Positions 33,578-42,604 of a stretch of DNA of 64,000 nucleotides are shown here, piece after piece; the stretch's first letter is position 1; each line of letters starts with the position of its first letter. Source of the DNA: Chryseobacterium artocarpi. Its GTDB lineage: Bacteria; Bacteroidota; Bacteroidia; Flavobacteriales; Weeksellaceae. The notes beneath the pieces are model-generated. The model had not been told where the DNA came from and ran no database searches. It saw nothing but the letters and a program-made list of their open reading frames with translations. The translations under genes and the position numbers were made by a program. The DNA is taken from NCBI RefSeq assembly GCF_001684975.1, contig NZ_MAYH01000034.1, positions 1 through 64,000 on the forward strand, in the 5' to 3' direction.

Positions 33578-34489
33578 ATGCTTAAAGCTGAACATATTAA
33601 AAAGACCTATAATGCCGGAAAAAAGGTCGCACTGGATGATTTTAGCATCCATGTTCCAAAAGGCAGTATTTATGGGCTTTTAGGACCCAATGGAGCCGGA
33701 AAAACTTCTTTCATTCGTATCATCAATCAAATTACTCAGGCAGATTCCGGAGATATCTTTATCAATGGTGAAAAACTGAATCCAAGTCATATCAAAGACA
33801 TCGGTTATATGCCGGAAGAAAGAGGGCTTTATAAGAACATGAGTGTGGGCGATCAGATTCTTTATTTTGGAGAACTGAAAGGGATGAGCAAAAATGATGC
33901 TCTGAACGAAGCAAAAAAATGGTTTGAAAAACTGAATATTGACCAATGGTGGAAGAAGAAGCTGTCTGAACTTTCTAAAGGTATGGCTCAAAAGATTCAG
34001 TTTGTAGTAACTGTTCTTCACAGACCTCATCTTTTAATTCTTGATGAACCTTTTTCTGGTTTCGATCCTGTAAATGCCAATCTCATTAAAGATCAAATCA
34101 TTGATCTTAAGAATAACGGAACCACAATTATTCTTTCTACGCACAGAATGGAAAGCGTGGAGGAGATGTGTGACTATGTTGCATTGATCAATAATTCCAA
34201 GAAGATCATTGACGGAAGAGTTTTTGATGTAAGGGAAAAATTTAAGAAAAATATTTTTGGAATTACTCTTTCTGAGATAAACAGTGAGCAGTTTGAAAGT
34301 TTTAAGAACAAGTATGAGATCTTCAATTTCACCAATGAAAACAGTCTTGTTTCTTTTGATCTGAAAAACGAATCTGATCAGAATAATATTCTTATTGATC
34401 TTGTGAACGTAGGTAAAGTGAGATCATTCGATGAAAGAATTCCTAGTATGAATGAAGTGTTTATTAATGCTGTAAGTAACCATTCTTAA
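33578..34489 (+). CDS. ABC-2 type transporter ATP-binding protein (NatA-like)
   Basis: A 303-residue ATPase with Walker A 'GPNGAGKTSFI', signature 'LSKGMAQKI', Walker B 'LLILDEPFSGFDPVN' and switch His 'STHRME'. A C-terminal DUF4162-like region (about 210-303) is typical of NatA-like ABC-2 ATPases. It lies 3 nt upstream of the permease gene and forms an operon with it. The pair resembles NatAB sodium-efflux and related exporters, but the substrate is unknown. It is unrelated to the gliding GldA/F/G set as far as can be seen. Confidence 0.92.
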   Translation: MLKAEHIKKTYNAGKKVALDDFSIHVPKGSIYGLLGPNGAGKTSFIRIINQITQADSGDIFINGEKLNPSHIKDIGYMPEERGLYKNMSVGDQILYFGELKGMSKNDALNEAKKWFEKLNIDQWWKKKLSELSKGMAQKIQFVVTVLHRPHLLILDEPFSGFDPVNANLIKDQIIDLKNNGTTIILSTHRMESVEEMCDYVALINNSKKIIDGRVFDVREKFKKNIFGITLSEINSEQFESFKNKYEIFNFTNENSLVSFDLKNESDQNNILIDLVNVGKVRSFDERIPSMNEVFINAVSNHS

Positions 34490-34492
34490 TTT

Positions 34493-35803
34493 ATGAATAA
34501 TATTTTTTTAATTACAAAGAGGGAGTTTCTTACACAGGTTAAGAAAAAATCCTTTATCATATTGACTTTGTTGGCTCCAGTAATGATTATTGCTTTTGGT
34601 GCGGTAATCGGGCTGATGTTTAAAGCCAATGAATCTCACAGCATCATTGAGGTGGTTGACAAAAGTGGATTATTTATTAATCAACTTAAATCCAATGATA
34701 AACTTAATTATGTTTTTGTTTCTGCTGCGGATGAAAAGTCCAAGATCAATAATTTAAAGGGCAATGAATCACTAGATGGTGTTCTTATCCTTCCTGAGCT
34801 AAAAGGTCAGAATTATGACGAGCTTGAAACAGGAACAAGACTAGTGATCAACAGTAAAATGGGGTTTGATACGAAACAAAAAATTGTTTCTGATATCAGT
34901 AATGTTGTTAAAAAGGAAAAAATCAAGCAGCTGGGTATTCAGGAAGCACAGCTTAATGATCTTGATAAAAGCTTTAGTTTAAAAACGATTAATGTTGCAG
35001 ATAACAATAAAGAAGATTCTGATTTAACTTTTGGGGTAAAATCAGGGCTTAGTATGGTTCTGATGTATGTTACCTTTATGTTCATCATTATCTACGGAGT
35101 AAGAGTTATGCGTAGTGTTCTGGAGGAAAAGAACAACCGTGTGGTGGAAATCATTATTTCATCCGTGAAACCTTTTGAGCTGATGATGGGTAAAATCCTT
35201 GGGGTAACTTTGGTTGCCTTGACACAGTTCTTAATCTGGATTACGATGTCAGTGATTGGTGCTTTGGTTTTAAATACAGGCTTCTCCCCTCTTCAGCAAA
35301 CTGTACCCGGAGGAAGTGAGCAGATTACAAGTAAACTGGATATGACGCAGCTTGCTACTCAAATTTCCCACAGCTTATTGGAAATGAATTTCCCGCTGAT
35401 CATTTTTGTATTCATCGTATTTTTCCTTTTAGGATATATTTTCTATAGTTCTATTTATGCTGCTATTGGTTCTGCAGTAGATAATGAAACTGAAACTCAA
35501 CAGTTCACTTTATTCGCAATTTTACCATTAACACTGGGAATGTATGGAAGTTTCTCATTAATGAATAACCCTGACGGTCCTCTAGGATTCTGGTTATCGA
35601 TCATTCCATTCACTTCTCCGGTCGCAATGATTGCAAGAATACCTTTTGGGGTTCCTGCATGGCAGATTGCATTATCTATTGTTTTATTATTAGGAACAAC
35701 TGTTTTTATGATATTCCTTGCCGGAAAAATTTATCGTGTAGGTATTTTAATGTATGGTAATAAAGCGACTTTAAAAGAGCTTTGGAAATGGATTAAGGGA
35801 TAA
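34493..35803 (+). CDS. ABC-2 type transporter permease (NatB-like)
   Basis: A 436-residue integral membrane protein. One helix at the N-terminus (SFIILTLLAPVMIIAFG) is followed by a large extracytoplasmic domain of about 150 residues. Five further helices lie in the C-terminal half, with the conserved 'RVMRSVLEEKNNRVVEIIISSVKPFELMMGKILG' stretch characteristic of NatB/ABC-2 permeases. It partners the ATPase immediately upstream. It functions in the inner membrane as an exporter of unknown substrate. Confidence 0.92.
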   Translation: MNNIFLITKREFLTQVKKKSFIILTLLAPVMIIAFGAVIGLMFKANESHSIIEVVDKSGLFINQLKSNDKLNYVFVSAADEKSKINNLKGNESLDGVLILPELKGQNYDELETGTRLVINSKMGFDTKQKIVSDISNVVKKEKIKQLGIQEAQLNDLDKSFSLKTINVADNNKEDSDLTFGVKSGLSMVLMYVTFMFIIIYGVRVMRSVLEEKNNRVVEIIISSVKPFELMMGKILGVTLVALTQFLIWITMSVIGALVLNTGFSPLQQTVPGGSEQITSKLDMTQLATQISHSLLEMNFPLIIFVFIVFFLLGYIFYSSIYAAIGSAVDNETETQQFTLFAILPLTLGMYGSFSLMNNPDGPLGFWLSIIPFTSPVAMIARIPFGVPAWQIALSIVLLLGTTVFMIFLAGKIYRVGILMYGNKATLKELWKWIKG

Positions 35804-35839
35804 ATTAATTATCAAAAAGCTGAGAAGCTAAAAAATAAG

Positions 35840-35877
35840 AAGGATAAATTTACATAAGTGAATTTATCCTTTTTTTA
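35840..35877 (+). terminator. terminator of the ABC-2 operon
   Basis: AAGGATAAATT / AATTTATCCTT around a 10-nt loop is followed by a T7 run. Confidence 0.85.
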
Positions 35878-35974
35878 TTTCACGAAAATAAAGCTCGTAG
35901 TTATAAAGCTTCTTAGAAAAAAATGAATGCAAATTTGATGTTTTATCTTTTACCATGTTGCCAATAAAGAAACA

Positions 35975-36006
35975 AAAAATCCCGGAAATTACTTTCCGGG
36001 ATTTTT
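35975..36006. terminator. hairpin terminator downstream of the porin-like gene
   Basis: AAAAATCCCGGAAA / TTTCCGGGATTTTT around TTAC. It is symmetrical and can act on both strands; it probably ends the sucD-porin transcript. Confidence 0.9.
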
Positions 36007-36025
36007 ATATTCTGATGAATAACTT

Positions 36026-36697
36026 CTATTTGAATATATAGCTTAAGGTAAGCGCTACAACCTGCTCAGATTTTTTCTTGTCGCTACCTCCTTTTTCTTT
36101 TGCAAGACCTGGATAAGTATCAGACAGTCCTAAATCATATTTAAGAGCTACTTCCAGCTGTCTCTTGTAGCTATATCCTATTCCCAGTCCAATTCCCCAA
36201 TTAAAGCTTTTTGCTTTACCGTTTACTCCCGGTGCTTGAGTAGGATCTGTAACATCAGGATCATAGTAAGGTCTGTTTGCAGGTGGATTTTTAACATCCT
36301 GGCTTACCAGAAAATTAAACCTTGGACCTACCAATCCAAAGAATTCAGATGCTGATTCAGAAAAGTAACCTTTAAAATATAAAGGCACACTTAAATAGTT
36401 ATTAGCATACACTGCATCGTAACCATCTTTTCCTTTTGCATCTTTATCCTTTCCTGTTTCTCCTGCACCGTAATACAGAACTTCAGGCTGAATGTAGAAC
36501 TGATTTGCTTTTCCTACCGGAATCAGAGCCAAAGCACCACCTTGGAAGGTGTATCTTGGACCTGAAGGGTTATGGGCATTTGCAACTCGGGAATAGTTTA
36601 AACCTCCTGTAAGACCGAATCTTGTGTTTTTCCACTGCACTTGTGCAAAGGATAAAGCAGAAAGAGTCAAAGCTGAGGCTAATAAAAGTTTTTTCAT
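36026..36697 (-). CDS. porin family / PorT-like outer-membrane beta-barrel
   Basis: A 223-residue outer-membrane protein with a signal peptide (...ALSFAQ). Alternating beta-strands typical of the small 'outer membrane beta-barrel' family run through the chain: 'RFGLTGGLNYSRVAN', 'QFYIQPEVLYYGAGE', 'YLSVPLYFKGYF', 'FNWGIGLGIGYSYKRQLEVALKYDLGL', ending in an aromatic residue (LSYIFK). It probably has eight to ten strands. The substrate or role is unknown. It starts 17 nt after sucD and is likely to be co-transcribed with it. Confidence 0.82.
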   Translation of the reverse strand: MKKLLLASALTLSALSFAQVQWKNTRFGLTGGLNYSRVANAHNPSGPRYTFQGGALALIPVGKANQFYIQPEVLYYGAGETGKDKDAKGKDGYDAVYANNYLSVPLYFKGYFSESASEFFGLVGPRFNFLVSQDVKNPPANRPYYDPDVTDPTQAPGVNGKAKSFNWGIGLGIGYSYKRQLEVALKYDLGLSDTYPGLAKEKGGSDKKKSEQVVALTLSYIFK

Positions 36698-36714
36698 ATG
36701 TTTTGGTTTTTGTA

Positions 36715-37587
36715 TTATCCTAGAATTTTAGCTACAGTAGCACCAATATCAGCAGGAGAGTCAACAACGTTGATACCGTTTTCTCTCATGATTTCCATTT
36801 TTGCCTGAGCTGTATCTTCTGCACCTCCTACGATAGCACCAGCGTGTCCCATAGTTCTTCCTTTTGGAGCTGTTTGTCCAGCGATAAATCCTACAACTGG
36901 TTTAGTAGATCCACTTGCTTTGTACCATCTAGCAGCTTCAGCTTCTAATCCTCCACCGATCTCACCGATCATTACAACAGCTTCAGTTTCAGGGTCGTTG
37001 ATGAATAATTCTAAAGCTTCTCTTGTAGTTGTTCCGATGATTGGGTCACCACCGATACCGATAGCTGTAGAAATACCGTAACCTGCTCTTACTACCTGAT
37101 CAGCAGCTTCGTAAGTAAGGGTACCTGATTTTGAAACGATACCTACTTTACCTTTTTTGAAAACGAAACCTGGCATAATACCAATTTTAGCTTCTTCAGA
37201 AGTAATGATTCCAGGGCAGTTTGGTCCGATTAATCTGCAGTCTCTGTCAGCGATATAAGATTTTACTTTTACCATATCAGCTACAGGAATACCTTCAGTA
37301 ATACATACAATTACTTTGATCCCTGCTTCAGCAGCTTCCATAATAGCGTCTGCTGCGAATGCCGGTGGTACGAAGATAATACTTACGTTTGCTCCTGCTT
37401 TTTCAACAGCGTCAGCTACTGTATTAAATACTGGCTTTCCTAAGTGCTCGCTACCTCCTTTTCCTGGAGTAACACCACCTACTACGTTTGTTCCGTATTC
37501 AATCATCTGGCTAGCATGGAAAGTACCTTCGTTCCCTGTAAATCCTTGTACAATTACTTTAGAATCTTTGTTTACTAAAATTGACAT
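36715..37587 (-). CDS. sucD: succinate-CoA ligase subunit alpha
   Basis: A 290-residue alpha subunit of succinyl-CoA synthetase, the substrate-level phosphorylation step of the TCA cycle. The CoA-binding Rossmann domain ([27 protein letters not shown]), '[11 protein letters not shown]', '[11 protein letters not shown]' and the phosphohistidine motif 'GHAGAIVGG' (His about 248) are all present. The beta subunit gene sucC is not adjacent in the window; in Bacteroidetes the two subunits are often unlinked. Confidence 0.96.
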   Translation of the reverse strand: MSILVNKDSKVIVQGFTGNEGTFHASQMIEYGTNVVGGVTPGKGGSEHLGKPVFNTVADAVEKAGANVSIIFVPPAFAADAIMEAAEAGIKVIVCITEGIPVADMVKVKSYIADRDCRLIGPNCPGIITSEEAKIGIMPGFVFKKGKVGIVSKSGTLTYEAADQVVRAGYGISTAIGIGGDPIIGTTTREALELFINDPETEAVVMIGEIGGGLEAEAARWYKASGSTKPVVGFIAGQTAPKGRTMGHAGAIVGGAEDTAQAKMEIMRENGINVVDSPADIGATVAKILG

Positions 37588-37629
37588 TTTATTGTTGTTT
37601 TAATTTATTTATTATTTTATTAATGCTCA

Positions 37630-37637
37630 CAAATTTA
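37630..37637 (-). promoter_or_regulatory. candidate -7 box for sucD
   Basis: The minus-strand TAAATTTG matches TANNTTTG, 43 nt before the sucD ATG. No clear -33. Confidence 0.35.
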
Positions 37638-37677
37638 CTCAAATTTCTTTGATTTTGGATAAAACCTTTGGAATAGT

Positions 37678-38580
37678 TTATTTGAGATTTCTCAGTTTTA
37701 CTTCTTTTTTCAGGTAAGTTTTAAAATCTTCTGCAAACATCCCAATATAGGTACCTTTTTCCAGGTCTCTGTTCACTCCCGTTTTTCCTAAAAGCACAGA
37801 TCCGCTTTCAATTTTATTCCCGGAAGCGATCCCAACTTGTCCCCATAATGTTACCTCATCTCCGATAACGCAGCATCCGGCAATTCCAACCTGAGAAGCA
37901 ATAAGGCATTTTTTCCCAATAACGGTGTCATGCCCGATCTGAATCTGATTATCCAATACAGATCCTTCTCCAATGATGGTAGAATCAGTAACTCCTCTGT
38001 CAATGGTACAGTTATTCCCTATTTCAACATTGTTTTCAATAACAACGTTTCCTACGGATATCAGACGGTCAAAGTTTCCGTTAAGCTTTCTGTAATAAAA
38101 GGCATCACCTGCCAAAACCGTTCCTGACTGAATGATTACATTGTCTCCAATTTCCGTTCTGTCACCGATCACAACATTCGGGAAAATTAAGGTATTTTTT
38201 CCAATTTTCACATTGTTTCCAATCACTGCTGAAGAATGTATTTTCGTACCTTCTCCAATTTCAACGTCATGAAGTTCTTCTGTGAAGTTGTATATTCTTG
38301 TAAAATGAGTATTGATTTTATTAAAATCCCTGAACGGATCGTCAGAAACAAGAAGTGCCTTTCCTTCCGGGCATTCTACTTCTTTATCAATTAAAATAAT
38401 AGTAGCGGCAGAATTTAATGCTTTATCATAGTATTTCGGGTGATTCACAAATACGATCTCTCCCGGTTTTACCATATGAATTTCGTTGGAGCCTAAGACT
38501 TCAAAGTCTTCAGGACCTACAAATTTTGAGCCTATTAAATCTGCAATTGTTTTAAGCTTTTGTGGAGAATGAAACCTCAT
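37678..38580 (-). CDS. LpxD paralogue: UDP-3-O-acylglucosamine N-acyltransferase-like
   Basis: A 300-residue left-handed beta-helix acyltransferase. The N-terminal LpxD-type uridine-binding domain (about 1-100: '[32 protein letters not shown]') is followed by many hexapeptide repeats ([49 protein letters not shown]), where a His corresponds to the LpxD catalytic region. I start at 38580 (MRFHSPQKL); an upstream ATG at 38604 would add eight unlikely residues. A second, more conventional LpxD is encoded at 41488-42519. This copy lies downstream of efp and lpxA on the same strand. Its acyl chain or substrate may differ. Confidence 0.85.
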   Translation of the reverse strand: MRFHSPQKLKTIADLIGSKFVGPEDFEVLGSNEIHMVKPGEIVFVNHPKYYDKALNSAATIILIDKEVECPEGKALLVSDDPFRDFNKINTHFTRIYNFTEELHDVEIGEGTKIHSSAVIGNNVKIGKNTLIFPNVVIGDRTEIGDNVIIQSGTVLAGDAFYYRKLNGNFDRLISVGNVVIENNVEIGNNCTIDRGVTDSTIIGEGSVLDNQIQIGHDTVIGKKCLIASQVGIAGCCVIGDEVTLWGQVGIASGNKIESGSVLLGKTGVNRDLEKGTYIGMFAEDFKTYLKKEVKLRNLK

Positions 38581-38646
38581 AACAATGTTTTTCTTATAAA
38601 ACAAAATTCGGACTGCTAATGCAACCCGAATTTATGTAAATTTTAT

Positions 38647-39210
38647 TTATTTTACTCTTTCTAAGTAGCTACCGTCTTCAGTGCTTACTTTAATTTTGTC
38701 TCCCGGTTCAATGAACAAAGGAACCATTACTCTTGCTCCTGTTTCAACGATTGCGTTTTTAAGAGCGTTTGTTGCAGTGTTTCCTTTTACTCCTGGATCA
38801 GCCTCGATAACATCTAAGTATACAGACTGAGGAAGTTCAGCAGAAAGTGGAGTTTCATCAGCTTCTTTCAGAATGATTGTTACTTCTTCACCTGCTTTCA
38901 TAAACTGAGCATTTTCAATCATTTCTTTGTTGATATATAACTGAGAGAAATCTTCGTTATTCATGAAGTGGAATCCGTTCTCATCATCATAAAGATACTG
39001 GAACTTTCTTGTGATTACTTTTACTTCATCAATTTTATGTCCTGCAGAGAAAGTATTATCAATTACTTTACCGTTAGTTACTGACTTTAATTTTGTTCTT
39101 ACGAAAGCAGGTCCTTTCCCTGGTTTTACGTGAAGGAACTCGATTACTTTAAAAATATCATTGCTATACTCGATGCAAAGACCTTTTTTGATATCGTTAC
39201 TTGTTGCCAT
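38647..39210 (-). CDS. efp: elongation factor P
   Basis: A 187-residue EF-P, which rescues ribosomes stalled on polyproline. The three beta-barrel domains are intact. The tip loop 'HVKPGKGPAFVR' carries the conserved Lys that is modified in many bacteria. The C-terminal motif 'KGNTATNALKNAIVETGARVMVPLFIEPGDKIKVSTEDG' is diagnostic. It sits among lipid A genes, a common arrangement in Flavobacteriia. Confidence 0.96.
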   Translation of the reverse strand: MATSNDIKKGLCIEYSNDIFKVIEFLHVKPGKGPAFVRTKLKSVTNGKVIDNTFSAGHKIDEVKVITRKFQYLYDDENGFHFMNNEDFSQLYINKEMIENAQFMKAGEEVTIILKEADETPLSAELPQSVYLDVIEADPGVKGNTATNALKNAIVETGARVMVPLFIEPGDKIKVSTEDGSYLERVK

Positions 39211-39302
39211 TAATATGTATTATATTTTTTTACTTAATTTTTACCAGCATCAATTAGCAAACTACTGACTCAGCTTTATTTGTATTTTAGCCTTTTGTCT
39301 TA

Positions 39303-40097
39303 TTAGTTGCTGTCTTTGCTTGTTCCATAGCCTTTCACAATACCTCTTGGAGAGTTTTGGATAAACTGTAGAATCTCATCTCTTTCAGCAGTAGGTAACA
39401 TTTCTTTTTCAATGTATGCCAATGCCTGAGAAACGTTCATTTTCATTTGGAATATCGCTCTGTAAATTTTTTGAATTTCAAAGATTTTCTCATTGGAGAA
39501 TCCTCTTCTTCTTAAACCAACAGAGTTGATACCTGCATAAGAAATAGGATCTCTTGCCACTTTCACATAAGGTGGAATATCTTTTCTGATCAACGATCCT
39601 CCGGAAATCATCGTATGTTTTCCGATTTTACCGAACTGCTGAACTGCTGATAAACCTCCCATTACGGTAAAGTCACCGATTTCCACATGTCCTGCGATAC
39701 CACAACCATTTGCGATGATAACATTATCACCAATGATGCAGTCGTGGGCAACGTGTGAAGTCGCCATGATAAGACAGTTACTTCCTACTTTTGTAAATCC
39801 TAAAGCTTTTGTACCTCTGTTTACAGTTACACACTCTCTTAATGTAGTATTATCTCCAATAATAGTTTGTGTATCTTCACCATCGAACTTTAAGTCCTGA
39901 GGAATAGCTGAAATTACTGTTCCTGGGAAAATCTTACAATCTTTACCGATTCTTGCTCCATCCATGATGGTAACATTGGGACCAATCCATGTTCCTTCTC
40001 CAATTTCTACGTCCCCTGCAATTGTAGTAAAAGGTTCTACAACTACATTTTTGCTGATTTTCGCACGTTTATCTACGGCTGCTAATTGATGAATCAT
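39303..40097 (-). CDS. lpxA: UDP-N-acetylglucosamine acyltransferase
   Basis: A 264-residue enzyme for the first step of lipid A synthesis, transfer of a 3-hydroxyacyl chain to UDP-GlcNAc. A left-handed beta-helix of hexapeptide repeats ([25 protein letters not shown]...) includes the catalytic His motif 'SHVAHDCIIGDNVI'. A C-terminal helical domain follows (GLRRRGFSNEKIFEIQKIYRAIF). Its ATG directly follows the stop of lpxC/fabZ (TAAATG), so translation is coupled. Confidence 0.95.
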   Translation of the reverse strand: MIHQLAAVDKRAKISKNVVVEPFTTIAGDVEIGEGTWIGPNVTIMDGARIGKDCKIFPGTVISAIPQDLKFDGEDTQTIIGDNTTLRECVTVNRGTKALGFTKVGSNCLIMATSHVAHDCIIGDNVIIANGCGIAGHVEIGDFTVMGGLSAVQQFGKIGKHTMISGGSLIRKDIPPYVKVARDPISYAGINSVGLRRRGFSNEKIFEIQKIYRAIFQMKMNVSQALAYIEKEMLPTAERDEILQFIQNSPRGIVKGYGTSKDSN

Positions 40098-41495
40098 TTA
40101 ATCAACTTTATTTTTTGCAACTTGAGCCATTAGCTCTGCTTCTACTGCCACTGTGTCTCCTACATATCCGTACCCTTGCATGTGAACGATACCTCTTCTG
40201 ATAGGCTCTATCAATTCAATTTTGAAAATAATAGTATCTCCCGGAACTACTTTTCTCTTGAACTTCACTTTATCAATTTTAATAAAATAAGTAGAATAGT
40301 TTTCAGGATCCGGCACACTTGCCAATACTAAAATTCCTCCTGTCTGAGCTAATGCTTCTACCTGAAGTACTCCGGGCATTACAGGCTCTTTAGGAAAATG
40401 TCCAACGAAGAAAGGTTCGTTCATTGTTACATTTTTCAACCCTACAACATGAGAATCTGATAATTCAAGAACTTTATCAATTAATAAGAACGGAGGTCTA
40501 TGAGGCATAAGCTTCATAATTCCGTTAATATCAAATACAGGTTCTTTCGTTAAGTCAAAATCAGGAACATTTTTTTTCTTTTGTAATTTCCACTGACGGT
40601 TCAGTTTTTTTGCAAACTGAGTATTTACGAAGTGTCCTGGTTTGTTAGCAATAACTTTACCTTTAATTTTCACACCTGCCAGCGCTAAGTCACCGATTAC
40701 ATCAAGTAATTTGTGTCTTGCAGCTTCGTTAGGATAGTTTAAGTTAAGATTATCAAGAATACCGTTTGGTCTGATAGACACATTGTCTTTACCAAAGGCT
40801 TTTTTAAGTTTTTCTGTAGTTTCAGGGGTAAGATCCTTGTCTACGTAAACGATCGCGTTGGAGATGTCTCCTCCTTTGATCAATCCGTGATCTAAAAGCA
40901 TCTCTAATTCATGTAAGAAACTGAATGTTCTTGCTGAAGAGATTTCGTCTTTAAATTCTGAAATATTTTTAAGAGTGGCATTTTGAGTTCCTAAAACTTT
41001 AGTCCCAAAATCTACCATGGTAGTTACTTCGTATGTATCTGAAGGGATGATTGTGATCTCCGAACCTGTAGCCGGGTCACTATAAGTAAGAACTTCTTTT
41101 ACTACTAAATATTCTCTTGCTACATTTTGTTCTACTACTCCTACACTTTCAATGGCTTCAACAAAATATTTTGAAGATCCGTCCAAAATAGGTGGCTCGG
41201 ATGCATCCATTTCCAACACTGCGTTGTCTATGTCACAACCTACAAGTGCAGCCAAAAGGTGCTCACAGGTAGTGATTTTTACGCCAAGCTTTTCTAATGT
41301 TGTTCCTCTTTCTGTTGCTACTACATAATTAACATCAGCTTCAACCTGAGGATTTCCCTCTAGATCTGTTCTTACAAATACAAATCCCGTATTTTCTTTC
41401 CCGGGTTTGATGGTAAGTTTTACTTCTTTACCAGTATGAAGACCTTTTCCAGAAAGTGTTACCTCTTCCTGAAGCGTTTTTTGCATATCACTCAT
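40098..41495 (-). CDS. lpxC/fabZ: bifunctional LpxC deacetylase / FabZ 3-hydroxyacyl-ACP dehydratase
   Basis: A 465-residue fusion protein. Residues about 1-300 are the zinc deacetylase LpxC, the committed step of lipid A synthesis: zinc His in 'TCEHLLAALVG', substrate motif 'ASEPPILDGSSKYF', and 'RHKLLDVIGDLALAG' plus 'KPGHFVNTQFA' with the other metal and catalytic residues. Residues about 320-465 are the hot-dog FabZ dehydratase (MKLMPHRPPFLLIDKV, GHFPKEPVMPGVLQVEALAQ). The fusion is normal for Bacteroidetes. I start at the ATG at 41495, which overlaps the end of lpxD by 8 nt (ATGAGTGA); a start at 41522 would only add residues inside lpxD. Confidence 0.95.
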   Translation of the reverse strand: MSDMQKTLQEEVTLSGKGLHTGKEVKLTIKPGKENTGFVFVRTDLEGNPQVEADVNYVVATERGTTLEKLGVKITTCEHLLAALVGCDIDNAVLEMDASEPPILDGSSKYFVEAIESVGVVEQNVAREYLVVKEVLTYSDPATGSEITIIPSDTYEVTTMVDFGTKVLGTQNATLKNISEFKDEISSARTFSFLHELEMLLDHGLIKGGDISNAIVYVDKDLTPETTEKLKKAFGKDNVSIRPNGILDNLNLNYPNEAARHKLLDVIGDLALAGVKIKGKVIANKPGHFVNTQFAKKLNRQWKLQKKKNVPDFDLTKEPVFDINGIMKLMPHRPPFLLIDKVLELSDSHVVGLKNVTMNEPFFVGHFPKEPVMPGVLQVEALAQTGGILVLASVPDPENYSTYFIKIDKVKFKRKVVPGDTIIFKIELIEPIRRGIVHMQGYGYVGDTVAVEAELMAQVAKNKVD

Positions 41496-42519
41496 TAGTA
41501 TTATCTTTTGAGTTATTCTCAAGATTATTTATTCTGTTTACGATTCCAGGTAAGTTCCTGAAATGAACATAGCTTCTCAAATAGTCATTGTAGCTGATTG
41601 CCGGTGAACCATACAATGTTTCTCTATCATTAACACTGGAATTCACACCGCTCTGAGCCTGAATCTTCACTTGGTTTCCGATTTTGATATGTCCTACAAC
41701 TCCTACCTGACCTCCAATTTGGTTCCAATCTCCGATGGTAGTAGAACCTGCAATTCCGGCTTGTGCTGCAATTACATTATTCTGTCCGATTTTCACATTG
41801 TGAGCAATCTGGATCAGATTATCAATTTTCGTTCCTTTTCCAATGATTGTAGAGCCGATTGTTGCTCTGTCTATACTACAGTTTGAACCGATTTCAACAT
41901 CATCTTCAATAATTACATTTCCAAGCTGTGGAATCTTTTTGAATCCCTCAGCAGTGGGCTGAAATCCGAATCCGTCTCCTCCTACTACAGTATTGGAGTG
42001 AATAACACAATTATCCCCGATAATACAGTAATCGTAAATTCTGGCACCACTGTCTATTTTACAGTTCTTACCAATTTTTACCCCTTTCCCGATATATACA
42101 TGTGGATAAATCTGTGAACCATCACCTATTTTAGCTTTTTCTGAAACATATGTAAATGCTCCGATATAAACTTGATCACCTATCACCGCGGAATCGTGGA
42201 TAGATGAACCATCTTCAATACCTTCTTTTCTTCCTCTCATTTCCTGATATAAATTCATCAGAACCTGAAAAGATAAGTAGGCATCTTTTACTACGATTAA
42301 GGTAGGGATATAACTATTTTCATTCAGAAGTTTTTCCGAAACGATGATAACAGAGCACTTTGAGGTATCTAAAAAATGAGAAAATCTATCTTGTGCTATA
42401 AAAGAAAGATGTCCTGATTCTCCATTTTCAATTGGAGAAACCCCTGTAATAAGTGCATTCTCGTCACCTATTATTTTTCCGTCAATAAAACTTGCAATTT
42501 GCGAAGCTGTAAATTCCAT
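41488..42519 (-). CDS. lpxD: UDP-3-O-(3-hydroxymyristoyl)glucosamine N-acyltransferase
   Basis: A 343-residue LpxD that adds the N-linked acyl chain in lipid A synthesis. An N-terminal domain (MEFTASQIASFIDGKIIGDENALITGVSPI) is followed by about ten hexapeptide turns with 'LIQIAHNVKIGQNNVIAAQAGIAGS', where the catalytic His is in IAHN. A C-terminal helix follows. I use the ATG at 42519; the longer frame starts from a TTG at 42528 that lies within the predicted promoter. It is the first gene of the operon lpxD-lpxC/fabZ-lpxA, with efp and the lpxD paralogue behind. Confidence 0.95.
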   Translation of the reverse strand: MEFTASQIASFIDGKIIGDENALITGVSPIENGESGHLSFIAQDRFSHFLDTSKCSVIIVSEKLLNENSYIPTLIVVKDAYLSFQVLMNLYQEMRGRKEGIEDGSSIHDSAVIGDQVYIGAFTYVSEKAKIGDGSQIYPHVYIGKGVKIGKNCKIDSGARIYDYCIIGDNCVIHSNTVVGGDGFGFQPTAEGFKKIPQLGNVIIEDDVEIGSNCSIDRATIGSTIIGKGTKIDNLIQIAHNVKIGQNNVIAAQAGIAGSTTIGDWNQIGGQVGVVGHIKIGNQVKIQAQSGVNSSVNDRETLYGSPAISYNDYLRSYVHFRNLPGIVNRINNLENNSKDNTNE

Positions 42520-42525
42520 ATTCTG

Positions 42526-42553
42526 CAAAGATAAGAAATTCTATAATTTGCAA
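42526..42553 (-). promoter_or_regulatory. candidate promoter of the lipid A operon
   Basis: On the minus strand TTG, 17 nt, then TATCTTTG match the consensus closely. The -7 box ends 6 nt before the lpxD ATG, so the transcript would be leaderless or nearly so. Confidence 0.55.
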
Positions 42554-42604
42554 ACATTTTTTGAATTCAGATCGTAAATTTTAATATTATTTAAGAGTCT
42601 GTCT

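Noticed and set aside
33578..35803. Gliding-motility GldA/GldF/GldG transporter
   Set aside because: There is only one permease gene, of NatB type with a large extracytoplasmic loop, and no GldG partner.
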